A stretch of DNA of 64,000 bases from Tritrichomonas musculus (lineage: Eukaryota; Parabasalia; Tritrichomonadida; Tritrichomonadidae). Under the pieces are notes generated by a model. It made no database searches, was not told the DNA's origin, and saw nothing but the letters and a program-made list of their open reading frames with translations. The stretch is taken from contig JAPFFF010000019.1 of the NCBI GenBank assembly GCA_039105265.1, positions 372,001-436,000 on the forward strand, written 5' to 3'. This document shows positions 19,554 through 30,794 of the stretch, in pieces; within the stretch, counting starts at the first letter, position 1; each line of letters opens with the position of its first letter. The translations under genes were made by a program, and so were the position numbers.

Positions 19554-21984
19554 ATGAGTGATACAGATTCAATAATATGTGAAGAAAGTAATCCACTTGG
19601 CTCCTATGAAGATCTTAAACCAAGTTTTTCAAGACAAGTTAAAAAATAATGAAAAAGTCAGCAATTATTGAAATTATTGTTTCTTTTTTATTAATATTAA
19701 TTAACTTTATTGCATTTAATTTTTCAACAACAGTGGCAGATGCCAATCCATCACCACCAGAAACACCAATCTCATCACAATTAATTATGTTGTTTAGCAT
19801 GTTTACTGATGCAAATGTTATTTTAATGTCAATTGACCCAAAGATGACGCAATTATTAAATAACACAATTTTTTTAAAAATGGGAACATATAATATTGGT
19901 GGTAATACAATTTCATTTCCTGGCGCGAAGCTATCATATGCAAGCAAATACAGTGATGTTGAAGATATTATTTATGCAACTGAATCAAATGGAATCGCAA
20001 TTGATTGGTCGAATGTTGGAAGTAATGATGCATTAACAAACCCAATTTTTAAAATTTATCACCAATCAACTCTAGCAACTCCTGAACGAGACATTTATAC
20101 AGAACTTCGTGATGCTGCTGTCAAGATGAGATATCAGCAAACAGGAACTTATGATGAAAATTTTGAAAAATCAATGATTTTACATACAAAAGTAGCAGAA
20201 AGAGCGCTTGCAAACGCAGAAAGAAAAACTAGAATGTCAGGAATTGATGTCAATGTTGCCATGATTACAGCTTTATCAGTCATTATTTCATCAATGCCAG
20301 ATATGGAAAAAATTTTTGAAGAAAAAGACAATCACGTTAGTGCTTTGTCTTTTATGATGGGAATGAAAGAGTCTGCTTTCTGGTTCACTAATCGATTGTT
20401 ATTAATTTTATTTGCTTCTTAATGATGGCTGCTATTTATTCTTTTGCTTTTGGTTTAACTGGGAGTAATTTTGGACTTGTTTTAATAATTTTTTGGTTGT
20501 ATGTTCTATAAGAAATAAGTTTTCAATTCTTCTTCTCAACATTTATGAACAAGGGAACAAGTGGACGCTCATTAACGGTCATATTAATTGTATTTGCATT
20601 AGTAATGGCAATGCCATTAATTCCTATTTCTGGCATTGCATTAGTAATTATGACTTGAGCTATCATATTAATTGTATTTGCATTAGTAATGGCAATGCTT
20701 CATCAATTCTTAACGCTTGATAGCTCAAGTCATAATTATGGTCTGACTCACTTTTTGTGCATAATTCCTATTTCTGCTTTTGAGCTTTTTATAATGCAAG
20801 GATATATCGCTTGTGCTACAAATATGCCACCTTTCAAATGGAGCAATATGCATGATCGTGTTTACTTAGGTCAACCATGGATATCAATGATGTGGTTAGC
20901 TATTGATACGGTTCTTTCTTTTGTATTATTTGTGATTTTCAATGTTGTATTACCTCGACCATTTGGAAATCCCCTTCTTAAAGTAAATGAATTATGCTCT
21001 AAAGATGGATGGTCAAAACTTTTTGGGAAAAAGAAAAAATCAATAAAAGTAGGAAATCAAACTGGTGCTGCATTAGCATTGGAAAATGTAACAAAACGAT
21101 ATGATAAATAATCAAAAGCAATTGATGATGTCTCTTTTGAAATTAAATTGGGAGAAGTAATTGTAATGATCGGTCCTAATGGAGCTAGTAAGTCAGCATT
21201 AATCAACTTAATTGCTGGTGTCATTCGTCCTACAAGTGGAGAAGTTGTTCTTCATGGCGGTCTTGATGAGCATAACATTGGTGTTTGCTTCCAAGAAAAT
21301 CTTATTATAAACGAATTATTGTTAGAGAACACTTTGAATTATTTTGGAGCATATAGTGGAGTTCCACCAGATGTTTTGGAGGATTCAATTCAGTATTTTG
21401 CATCAAATATGCAACTATATCATATGATGAATAATAGAGCAGGAGATTTGTCAGGCGGTCAAAAAAGAAAACTTTGTATTGGTTTGTCATTACTTGGAAA
21501 TCCTGCTATTGTACTGATGGATGAACCAACAGCAGGGGTAGATGTACAAGCAAGGCAGTTAATATGGAAAATGATATCAAATTTGAAATATACAACATCA
21601 ATTGTAACTAGTCATGCTTTGGAAGAAGCAGAAGCTGTTTCATCTCGTCTATTTATAGTAGCTGGTGGGAGGGTTCCCTTTACTGGTACTTCAACTGAAA
21701 TGAGAGAAAAATATAAATGTGGATATAAGATGAGGATTGATAGAGATGACGGAACAGTTGGGCCAGTTTTTAATCTAGCCAAGTCATATATTCCTGCTAC
21801 AACTTTGGTCGAAGATAGAAAAGATACTCTTCTAATACCTGTTGACCATGAAATCGCTAATTTTGTCACAAAATTTTCAAAGAAAGAAAAAGAATTTGGT
21901 GTAAAATCATATAGTTTCCAAGTTGGGCAAATTGAAGATATGCTTGTTAAGTTAATTCAGTCTGAAGAAGCGAAAAATGCATAA
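19554..21984 (+). pseudogene. Decayed ABCA-family ABC transporter
   Basis: A broken paralogue of the gene at 3208-6837. Pieces in order: an N-terminal SRQVKK segment (19554-19649); a membrane anchor and shortened extracellular loop ending at the conserved EEKDNHV helix (19649-20422, another frame); a scrambled transmembrane part (20423-20740); and the remaining spans and NBD (20689-21984) with one in-frame TAA at 21109-21111. The first frame change is at an A run near 19640. The NBD keeps LSGGQKRK, LMDEPTAGVD and TSHALEEAE. Walker A reads GPNGASKSA instead of GPNGAGKST, losing an invariant Gly and the Thr, so ATP binding would be impaired even without the frame breaks. The loop is only about half the length of the intact paralogue's. 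Transcription could persist, since an initiator is present. Confidence 0.88.
20578..20740 (+). repeat. Local duplication plus inversion inside the ABCA pseudogene
   Basis: A segment of about 35 bases beginning CATATTAATTGTATTTGC occurs at about 20579-20613 and again at about 20665-20699. Between and beyond them, TAATTATGACTTGAGCTATC (about 20645-20665) is repeated as its reverse complement at about 20719-20740. A direct duplication interleaved with an inverted copy is the footprint of replication template switching. Confidence 0.8.
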
Positions 21985-22624
21985 AATATATAAATGTTAT
22001 TTATCATTAAATAAATCAAATTGTTTTGTATACTTTTCGTTTTCACTAAATTATTGATAAGAATATTAATATTCATTTTTAATTTCAAATTCAATAATGT
22101 ATTAAAATAAAAATACGTAAATGAGAAAACATGTATATTGCTTGAAAACCAACAAAAAATTGTTTTTCTCGAAATAATTTGAAAACCTTATATACAAAAA
22201 AAAAAAAAAAGCGAACTTTAAATTATATTTATCATCCAAATGGAAGAAAATTATTTTTGATATTTTGGTGTTAAAATGTTTAATTTCAAATATAATTATT
22301 TGAAAATATGTGGAATTCACTCAAAATAAAAAGGTTAAAAATTAACAAATCTATAAGGGATGTGCATGTAATGCATGAGTAATCATTTTATATTTTTGAA
22401 AAACGAAGGAAAATGAAGGAAAATAGTTTGATATCAAAGTTTGATTTCCCTATTGAATTTTGAAAGATGGTTGAATTTGTAAACCGTTAATTCAAAAGTT
22501 TATCAACTGTTGACTTTCTATTTCAATTTTCAATGAAAAATTGTGAGATGCATCATAATTAATTCAAAATTTATGAAATTTATATTTTCTGTTTTTAAGA
22601 AATAAAATCTTATTTTTAACTTCA
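21985..22624. other. Intergenic, AT-rich
   Basis: About 640 bases between the ABCA pseudogene and the next plus-strand frame. It holds an A run near 22198-22210. The 72-codon minus-strand frame here is low-complexity AT noise. Nothing supported. Confidence 0.55.
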
Positions 22625-23059
22625 ATGGATCGTCTTCTTCGAGGGACCAAAGCAGAATTGAATAACTCAGATTATTCTGATGATGAGTCATCTTCATCTT
22701 CCATTGATGATCAGTTTGAAAGCCAAATTATAAGTAAGCAAGATTTTTTTTTATTTGAGATTTTTGAATGTGAAAGATCATATATTAACAAACCTAATAT
22801 ACTGCAAAAAAATATTGTTTTCACAGCACTTTGCACAGCAATTTCAGTTTCAATCGGTTTAATATTCTTTTATTTCTTCAAATATTTCTTACAAATTGAA
22901 GTTGAATCACCTTTTTCTCTTCATATTTTTTCTCCAAAATCTTATTTTGACGTTTTTAAGCATAGATATCCTGTCATAGCAAATCCATTTGAATATAAAT
23001 TATTTGCCAATTTGAAAGCAATCATTTTAACGTCGTTTAAAGAACAAATCCATAAGTAA
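22625..23059 (+). CDS. Short type II-like membrane protein, possibly truncated
   Basis: 144 codons. An N-terminal cytosolic segment has an acidic Ser-rich patch (SDYSDDESSSSSIDD). One strong membrane span follows (about residues 68-90), then about 55 residues with no family I recognise. The layout resembles the N-terminus of a larger single-span membrane protein. The frame stops about 70 bases before the left end of the inserted element at 23129, so it may be the surviving 5' end of a gene damaged near that insertion. No clear initiator is found close to the ATG. A real small gene remains possible. Confidence 0.5.
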   Translation: MDRLLRGTKAELNNSDYSDDESSSSSIDDQFESQIISKQDFFLFEIFECERSYINKPNILQKNIVFTALCTAISVSIGLIFFYFFKYFLQIEVESPFSLHIFSPKSYFDVFKHRYPVIANPFEYKLFANLKAIILTSFKEQIHK

Positions 23060-23128
23060 TGATACAATATATGTTGTACTTATTTGGCAATAATTACTAT
23101 TTACTTTCCATGATATTGAATAAAAATA

Positions 23129-24418
23129 CCCTGAGAGGACCTTTATTTCGTCTGGACTTTTTGAAAGTATGCTTCCATTTATGTTACTTAAATTTCAATG
23201 CATTCTGAAATATATTCAAAATAAATTCTGATAAAATTAAAAAAAATATTCAATCTCAATGGATTTTCAAAGTTTAAAAAAAATAAAATTTTCTTTTCAC
23301 GTAAAATCTAAATATATCTTTATATTAAATCAAATTTTAGAAAAAGGAATACCTTATTTCAAATATTTATTGTTTTTTTCAGCGGTTTTGCACAATTTTT
23401 GAAATAAACTCGAATAGTCATATCACTACGACTATTCGAAAGAGTTTCAATTTTCTAGATATTCCTTGATTATAGCAAGCAATGATCCAAGCCAATTAAT
23501 CCTCTACAAAACACAAAGCGCATTCATCAATATTTTCATGTTTTTTCATGTTTTTCTACTCATTTTTTTTTCTGATCTTTCAAATAGATCGTAAATTTCA
23601 ATATATCAGTAACAATATTAATATAAAAACCTCATTAAAGAACTTTAACTCGGGCTTAATGTTATTTTTTTAAAATATTTCTGAAATATTCAATTTAACT
23701 AAACCATTTTTTTTAATATTTTAATGTTTAAATCTTGTTTTATTATTTGTTTCTGTCATAAATTTGCTTTTTTAGACCTAATAATGTTGCCATGTTTACT
23801 TTTTTTTCAATTAAATTCTTATCTTTTCTTTTTAATTTAGAATAAAACAGTGATTTATGAATAAAAAACATTTATTGTATGAGATGCATTATTTTTTTCT
23901 TTCATTCTTTAAGATTTAATGACTTTATTTTTAATCCTTATATGCTATAACGTATAAATTGCCACCACTTTTCAAAATGATATATATTTATTATTACATA
24001 AAAATAAAAAACTTGACCAAAGGAAATTCTTTAACGCTATTTAATTATCAAGATATTTCAATTTTTATGATTTTTTAAAACATATTTTGATGGGAACCAC
24101 TAATATTTCTGATTCCAATCAATTTCAAATCCGATAAAACCTCAAAATACATAAATAATCTAAGAAAAAATGTTAACTTGTAAAGATATTCGAAATTATA
24201 TATTGAGAGAAAATTTAAAAAATAGAAATAAACTGCACCATAAGTAAAGATAAGATGAAATAAACAAATCATCCAAAGGAATTTTAAAAATATCTCATAT
24301 TCAAGGACTTTTATCTGAATTTTGAAGTTTTATTTTCATTATTTTTTATTTTTTTGAATAAATTGAGAGAAATTGAGAGTATAAAATTTTGTCTGACGAA
24401 ATAAAGGTCACTTGAGGG
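23129..24418. mobile_element. TIR element A at a TA target (mariner-sized)
   Basis: Imperfect terminal inverted repeats of about 26 bp. The left end reads CCCTGAGAGGACC.. and the right end read inwards CCCTCAAGTGACC.., both followed by TTTATTTCGTC. TA lies directly outside each end (23127-23128 and 24419-24420). The length of 1290 bp and the TA target fit a Tc1/mariner element, but no transposase frame survives; any coding function is lost. An internal inverted repeat CTCGAATAGTC / GACTATTCGA lies near 23410-23442. The element directly abuts element B and shares its TA. Confidence 0.7.
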
Positions 24419-24420
24419 TA

Positions 24421-25956
24421 CCCATATTTATAAACGTCCATCTAAAATCGCAGAAGAGAACTCTGACACGATTTTTAAGTTACAAAAAAGCCTTCATATT
24501 TTATATTTTACAACAAATAAGTATAATAATAATATGTTATAAAATATATATTAAATATAAGTAATTTTATATTTTATAAATATCGATTGTTTTTTAGAGA
24601 TATAAATAGATTTATGTTTAATTCAATTATTCACTTGAATTTAAATACTCACAATTTTTTCTGAAGAAAAAATTTATCGTCGTAAAATTTATTCAAATTG
24701 GTGACAATTCTTTTTTCTCCTCTCAATTTAATAAAATTTTGTGTGATGGTTACATTTTTTGTCCGTTTAATTTTTAGTTGGAGTGCAAAAAGTCATATAT
24801 CCACTTTATCAATCTCAAAACAAAATTTATTATCATCTTAGTTATTAATAGATGAAGCTATATTCTTATTTTTATCCAAAAATTTGAATTTTGGAACATC
24901 AAATTTGTAAATATCTTTTGATGTTCACAAGATACAACCATACTTACTCTGCCAAAAATTACTTTCATTCCTCACTCTATAAGAATATCACGGTAAAAAG
25001 CGAATTTAAAAATTAGTTCACAAAAAGTTTCACTTTTTCATGTAATATTTGCCATTTTTTAAGGCAAAACTTTAATATATTTTGTTTATATTGGTATATT
25101 TAGAATTGTCATCAGATGCTCCATATGATGCAATAGTCAAATAGAAAATTTATTTTTGGTCCGTTATTTATCAAACCAAATTCCTTATTTTTGGAAAATA
25201 AATATGTAGTTATCTTTAAAATATATAAATATTGCTATTTAATATATTTTTTTGTTTTAGAAAAGCTTTCTTAGGCTTATTTTGAACAATTCATTTTGAG
25301 AAGAAAAAAAGAAATTTGACCAAAAAAGCATTGAAAAAGTTAACCAATTCTTAGAAAATAAAAACTTAAAAAACAAGAAAAAAGAAAAATTATACAATAA
25401 AGCATTATCAAATATAAATTTTTATTAAATGTTTGTTATATATTCAACTAAAAAGAGAGATTTAAGAAAAATCTCAAAAAAATGAAATATGCATGCCAAA
25501 AGGAACTTCAAATTAAGCATTATATGCTTAGATAGTGATCGTAAACCTAAAAACTTTTCAATTTTTGTATATTCCGTCGGTAATCGGTAGGATTTGGTTT
25601 CGCTGATCTGTCTATATCTCGATTTTTTGGGCTTTGCTGAGTCGTCTATCGATATTCCGATTGCTTTTTTGATGATTTTTTGTTGATTTATGTATAAATC
25701 TGGCTGAAATAAGGAGACTGTAAATTAAGGAATCTATTGACCAAATAAAAAGTGCCAATGATTTGATAGTAAATCAATAGAAAATCATTATAACAATCAG
25801 CAAATTAATTCAAAAAGTTATTTTTATTGAAAAAAATGAGATATTTCAAAGATGTAAATTCTTTTTTGAATTGCTTAATTAAAAGTGGATTTTTTCTGAA
25901 AAGTTAAGTGACAGAGGTCTCTTCTGCAATTTTAGACGGACGTTTATAAATATGGG
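24421..25956. mobile_element. TIR element B at a TA target
   Basis: Terminal inverted repeats of about 50 bp with few mismatches. Both ends read inwards CCCATATTTATAAACGTCC, then TCTAAAAT and GCAGAAGAGA. TA flanks both ends (24419-24420 and 25957-25958). The length is 1536 bp. The interior is non-coding as far as can be seen, with a less AT-rich patch near 25565-25670. TA target and size suggest Tc1/mariner or a non-autonomous derivative. The TIRs are much better conserved than those of element A, so B is probably younger. Confidence 0.75.
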
Positions 25957-26045
25957 TATTAAAAAAGCAAAAATAGATAATTATTATTACTTTTTCTTTT
26001 TTATTTTCAAAAAAAAAATTATAAATTAAAAAAAAAAGTCAAGCT

Positions 26046-29000
26046 TTAATTTTCTTCAGATGAAAGATGATTCTCTGTAAATTGGGTTGAAGGCTTGACT
26101 AAAAATGTCATACATTTTCCTTTACCTTTCAAATACACCTCTCCTCTAGGTTCAGCGCAGAAATCAAGGTCGGAAATTAAATCGAGGGTAGATTGTGGAA
26201 TCTGGATACACCCAGGTATATCTGTAGATTGTAATCTAGAAGCAATATTAATGGGGTCACCAATAATATCGAAGACTGGTTTATCTGTACCTAACACACC
26301 AGCCAACAATGGACCACCAGAATTAACACCAATTCTAACGCACAAGTTAGCATTCAATTTGACGTTAACTTCATCCAATTCCATAAGACATTCGAGTGCG
26401 AAACGAATTGTTTGTTCAGCATGTTGTTGTGGTTTTGCTTCTGGATTGAAAAGACCTGCTGCTGCCATATAAACATCACCAATTAATTTAATTTTGAGAA
26501 TTAATTCATATTTCTTTAGAATCGAATCAAAAGCAGCAAAAACAAGTGACAAGTTACCCATAATTTCCTGTGGAGTAAGCATTGAGCTATATTCACTGAA
26601 TTTAACAATATCAATGAAAATAATCGTAGCTGACTGAACTGTAAATGAAATATCTTTCTCACCTTGGTTTAATCTGGTGACAATATCACGAGGTAAGATC
26701 TGGAACAATAAGTTTTCTGATTGAGCTTTAGCTTCTTCGGCTGCTTTTTGTTGGTTTGTAAGTTCTGTTTCATCTCTAAGGATGATAACAAAAGAGTTGG
26801 GTTCGCCGCTTCCTGTTGAGCTCATCAATAAAATTGTCATATGGCATGGAATTTCATTTCCTGAATCTGATATTGTTGTAACAAGATCTTCATAAACTGA
26901 ACCACTTTGCTTCTCTCTCATGAGATCCATTTGTTTGTCAACTGATTCAGCGAATTCTTCATTAAAGAGCATCTTTGGTTGTTGACCAAGAAGTTGTTCT
27001 GGAGTGTAACCAAGGAGATTTGTAACTGATGGATTGACAATTTCAATAACTCCGTTCATTGATGTACAAATGATAGAATCGAATGAGTTATGAATAATTG
27101 ATTGATCAATGGACATATCATGATCCTTTTCCATTGATTTCTTGTTAAGTAAAATGTTCATAAGAGCTTTGTTGTTAACGATATCAAGTGGATGTAATCG
27201 TTTAATTAATGAGATTGCGCCATCTGTAGCAATTCTCATTTCTCTATGAATAATAACACCGAAAACTAATGTTGTAATTGCAAGAATAATTCCGAATACA
27301 AGAATAATTATTTCGTTTGTAATCATCTTATTATAATGAATAACAGCAAGATCAAAGATACGATTAATTGACTCTTCTAAACGATCCCAAAGATGAGCGT
27401 TCGCAAGATGTAAGAAGTTTAATGTAATATCGTCTCCAATAGCGCCATTGAATGAGTCTGGATCATTACATATTTCTGTAACAAAATCACGAAATGCAGC
27501 AATTCCCTGGTTAGCAGAAGAGCAACGATATGTATCATGTAATGACGTATCATTAACTTCTAATGTGCAAGCTTCTTGAAGGTTAATTCGATCAAGCTGG
27601 TCATCAAATCCAAAGCATGGTGGAGAATCCATCGAAGGATCGCCTTGAAGGAGTCCTTCATTCATTGCATCAAGATTATTCATCCATTCTGTACCAAGCT
27701 CAACTTCACTTTGCTGGCTCATAAATTCGATATCAATTGATTTATTGAGAATGGGAGCTGTAATAATCATGTGGAAGCATTCGCATGCAAGCGATAGTCT
27801 TTGACAGCAATAATATTGCCACTTGTTTAATGTATTAATATTATCATTGGTAATATTAGCAAAGATAAGCATCAAAAGTGAAAAGATTGATGCAAAAGCT
27901 GAAACAAATCCATAAGCAATGAGACATTTCATATGGCGAGGGAATTTTGACTTAATTTCAATAGTGTCCATAGATTGTTCTCTTGATCCTAAATTGTTTC
28001 GGATTGGTTTCATTGCCTTAGCTTTGACTTCTGTTGGAAGATCAATTATGATTTTGGAAACTAGTTTCAAGTCTCTATAAAAGCATAATGTAATTGCAAG
28101 AACAGGCACAAATGAAACTATGAATAGACAAACTGGATAAACTATCATCATTATTCTCAAAACTTTTTGCAGTTTTTGAAAACGATAGTGTTGATCATCA
28201 GTTAAAGACTGGAAAACCATTCCACTCCCAACCATTGTCATGTCCCAGTTTTTGATAACATCGCAATAAACAGAGCTATTATACCAACTAACAGTATCAT
28301 TATAATTAGCCATTTGAGCCATAGAGAATAAAGCAAATACAATAACATCTTTTAAGGTAGCAGGTTGTGGTTGTAAAAATGAAACATTGTAGCATAAGGT
28401 AATGTTAACTAAGTTTTCGAAAATAGGGGCTGCCATTTCATAAACGTTTTCACCGCTTGTCGATAAATCAGCCAATTCATCAGTAATAAGAGTATAATAA
28501 TGACGGCATTCATTCATGTATTTAATAATTGTTGTTTCAAAAGAAGTTGATAAATTTATATACATTGTTTTAACAAGGCCTTTGTCAACAACTTCGTAGT
28601 CCTTGGTTAGAATATCTTGATTTAAGAACCTTCCTGTCATGTTAACAAACCTAAGGAATATGCAATTATCGCAAAGAGCCATATAAAAACGAGCTTTTGA
28701 AATATAAGAAATTCGATTCATTGAAGTCTTGCGTGTTACAAACGACTGCATTAAGTAAACAAATATAGATATAAAGCATGCTATAAATGCAATAAAGGCC
28801 AGAGCTAATGCAAATGGTAATATCTTTGTTGGTGTTAATGTACGGCCAGTGATAGAATGATGAAGCGCTAATCTCATTTTTGATTGATGAATGATTAGTT
28901 TACCAACTGAATCTTCAACTTCTTGGTCAATAACGCCACGCATTGTACTGGAATGATCTGTATTTTCGCTACCTGATGAAGATATTGTTTCATCTTTCTT

Positions 29001-30794
29001 TGCTTTTGCATTCAATCTAATATTTCCTTTGGTATCAATAATTCCTTTTTTAATATATTCAGGATAATTTTGAATCATTTTGATAAATGAATGATCAATA
29101 GCAAAGTTATGGCCAATGTCGATTAAGTCCGCGCTTCTTCTTTGCAAAACGGCCGCATAAAAATCAGATGGACATTCTATCAAAAATCTGCTATATTCTT
29201 CGTAATACTCTGAGTTATTTGGATAATTATAAATTCCTTCTTGCCATAATGATTGGCATTTTTTGTTTCTAATGGAAACTTCTTCAAAAGCATATACATT
29301 TGGCTCCTTAAGAACAAAGTATGAGCGAACAAAAGTTTCAACATGAAGTGTGTTGTTTTTAAGTTCATTGAGAGTTTCATTTGAAGATGAAGAAACAGAT
29401 GATTGCCTTAATGTATTAAGATGATAAACTTCATAGATTAAAAATCGTTGATAAAAAGAAAGATTTTGTTTGGAGCACAATTGAGTGAGTAAAGAATTCA
29501 TTAATCGTGATTCGCATGGAAAATAGCTGAGAAGTTGTAATGAAGCAGAAATGCTTTCAACTGTGTTATAACTTAGAGCTACGTATTTTGGTAATGCAAA
29601 TGTAGCAAAAAATGGTGTTGCTCCCATAAATCCTCTCCTCATATACATTATTGCTTTATTTAGGTCTACATTTAACTTATTTTTTTCAAGGTAATCATTA
29701 CGTTCTTCTTCTGTAAGATCACTATCTTGCATTCCAGCGACGATTTTCTTTGTATATGAGCGAAGAACAAAGTAAAACGTAATTGATAATGCAATCATTA
29801 CAACAAAGAAAGTTATGATAGGAACATAAAATGGAAATTTGGCATATCTGGCTATAATCATAATAATATCATTAAAAGCAGAAGCTGAAAAAGTAGATGC
29901 CAAAATAACATTTCCAAGGTCATAATGAAAAGTCAAGAATCTTAAATTATAGCAAGTATATCCCATTAATAATAAATGGATGATTTGAGCAACAACTAAG
30001 CACCATTCTGGAAATATTGTAAAGAAGTATTGAACAATAACAAAGGCTGACCCAATAATAAATGACATACAAGCTGGTTTTGGATCGAAAGAAGAATAAC
30101 TATGAACATGTAAGTAGACAGAATGGCATTGTAATGAGTAAGAATAATAAAACATAAGATTAAATACGATTAATGCTACAGCTGATAAAATTAAAAAAAG
30201 CCAAAAAATTGATGTAGAACCAGTCTCGATGTGGTTGTGATCAATAAGAATCATTAAACAACTACCAAAAAGGCTTGCAGATGGCAATATAAGCAAAATC
30301 GAAAGACCGTCTGTAACAATTTTCATTAAGTAGAGTGACCATTCATGAAATCGATGATTTTGGTTATAGTTAATAAATAGAGCGACAATAAATAGTATCG
30401 ATACAACGAGAATAATTAAAATAACAGCGAACATAATTTGAATATAGTCTCGATTGCTTCCTCGTGATTCTGGCATATATCTAGTCAGCCAAAATCCTTG
30501 AGATAATCCTTCTAAAAATTTAGTATTTGTTTTGGGGTCTTCAGTCCAGAAAGGTGAAAATGGCCAAAATGCGATTAAAATAAATTGGAAGCATACAAAT
30601 ACATTCATCACGTGATATATAATAGGTGGGATATCAATTTTTTGAAAAATTTGGTCGTAAAGAGGAAAAATCATATCAAATTTTTTTGTTTTACCGGCAA
30701 TAAGCAACTGACGATTAGCATTTGTTGATACATCGCTTATCGAACGAGAAATTGTTGATGCTTCGACTCCAGGTGCTTTGAAACTAGGATTCAT
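26046..30794 (-). CDS. Multi-membrane PAS-adenylate cyclase
   Basis: A 1582-residue receptor-like class III cyclase. A large N-terminal part has many membrane spans in two blocks and extracellular-type loops with N-glycosylation sites. A PAS domain follows (about 1230-1370; DSIICTSMNGVIEIVNPS, then LLGYTPEQLLGQ). The catalytic domain (about 1385-1575) comes last. Both metal-binding Asp are present, in FIDIVKFSEYS and LIGDVYMA. The residues that set base preference are Lys (LKIKLIGD) and Asp (PVFDIIGDP), the pattern of adenylate rather than guanylate cyclases; NIASR carries the transition-state Asn and Arg. It therefore probably makes cAMP as a homodimer at the plasma membrane. Trichomonads carry large families of this architecture. 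The frame looks intact. Confidence 0.93.
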   Translation of the reverse strand: MNPSFKAPGVEASTISRSISDVSTNANRQLLIAGKTKKFDMIFPLYDQIFQKIDIPPIIYHVMNVFVCFQFILIAFWPFSPFWTEDPKTNTKFLEGLSQGFWLTRYMPESRGSNRDYIQIMFAVILIILVVSILFIVALFINYNQNHRFHEWSLYLMKIVTDGLSILLILPSASLFGSCLMILIDHNHIETGSTSIFWLFLILSAVALIVFNLMFYYSYSLQCHSVYLHVHSYSSFDPKPACMSFIIGSAFVIVQYFFTIFPEWCLVVAQIIHLLLMGYTCYNLRFLTFHYDLGNVILASTFSASAFNDIIMIIARYAKFPFYVPIITFFVVMIALSITFYFVLRSYTKKIVAGMQDSDLTEEERNDYLEKNKLNVDLNKAIMYMRRGFMGATPFFATFALPKYVALSYNTVESISASLQLLSYFPCESRLMNSLLTQLCSKQNLSFYQRFLIYEVYHLNTLRQSSVSSSSNETLNELKNNTLHVETFVRSYFVLKEPNVYAFEEVSIRNKKCQSLWQEGIYNYPNNSEYYEEYSRFLIECPSDFYAAVLQRRSADLIDIGHNFAIDHSFIKMIQNYPEYIKKGIIDTKGNIRLNAKAKKDETISSSGSENTDHSSTMRGVIDQEVEDSVGKLIIHQSKMRLALHHSITGRTLTPTKILPFALALAFIAFIACFISIFVYLMQSFVTRKTSMNRISYISKARFYMALCDNCIFLRFVNMTGRFLNQDILTKDYEVVDKGLVKTMYINLSTSFETTIIKYMNECRHYYTLITDELADLSTSGENVYEMAAPIFENLVNITLCYNVSFLQPQPATLKDVIVFALFSMAQMANYNDTVSWYNSSVYCDVIKNWDMTMVGSGMVFQSLTDDQHYRFQKLQKVLRIMMIVYPVCLFIVSFVPVLAITLCFYRDLKLVSKIIIDLPTEVKAKAMKPIRNNLGSREQSMDTIEIKSKFPRHMKCLIAYGFVSAFASIFSLLMLIFANITNDNINTLNKWQYYCCQRLSLACECFHMIITAPILNKSIDIEFMSQQSEVELGTEWMNNLDAMNEGLLQGDPSMDSPPCFGFDDQLDRINLQEACTLEVNDTSLHDTYRCSSANQGIAAFRDFVTEICNDPDSFNGAIGDDITLNFLHLANAHLWDRLEESINRIFDLAVIHYNKMITNEIIILVFGIILAITTLVFGVIIHREMRIATDGAISLIKRLHPLDIVNNKALMNILLNKKSMEKDHDMSIDQSIIHNSFDSIICTSMNGVIEIVNPSVTNLLGYTPEQLLGQQPKMLFNEEFAESVDKQMDLMREKQSGSVYEDLVTTISDSGNEIPCHMTILLMSSTGSGEPNSFVIILRDETELTNQQKAAEEAKAQSENLLFQILPRDIVTRLNQGEKDISFTVQSATIIFIDIVKFSEYSSMLTPQEIMGNLSLVFAAFDSILKKYELILKIKLIGDVYMAAAGLFNPEAKPQQHAEQTIRFALECLMELDEVNVKLNANLCVRIGVNSGGPLLAGVLGTDKPVFDIIGDPINIASRLQSTDIPGCIQIPQSTLDLISDLDFCAEPRGEVYLKGKGKCMTFLVKPSTQFTENHLSSEEN

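Noticed and set aside
24075-24272. Transposase remnant in TIR element A
   Set aside because: The 65-codon reading is hydrophobic AT noise and shows no DD[E/D] motif order.
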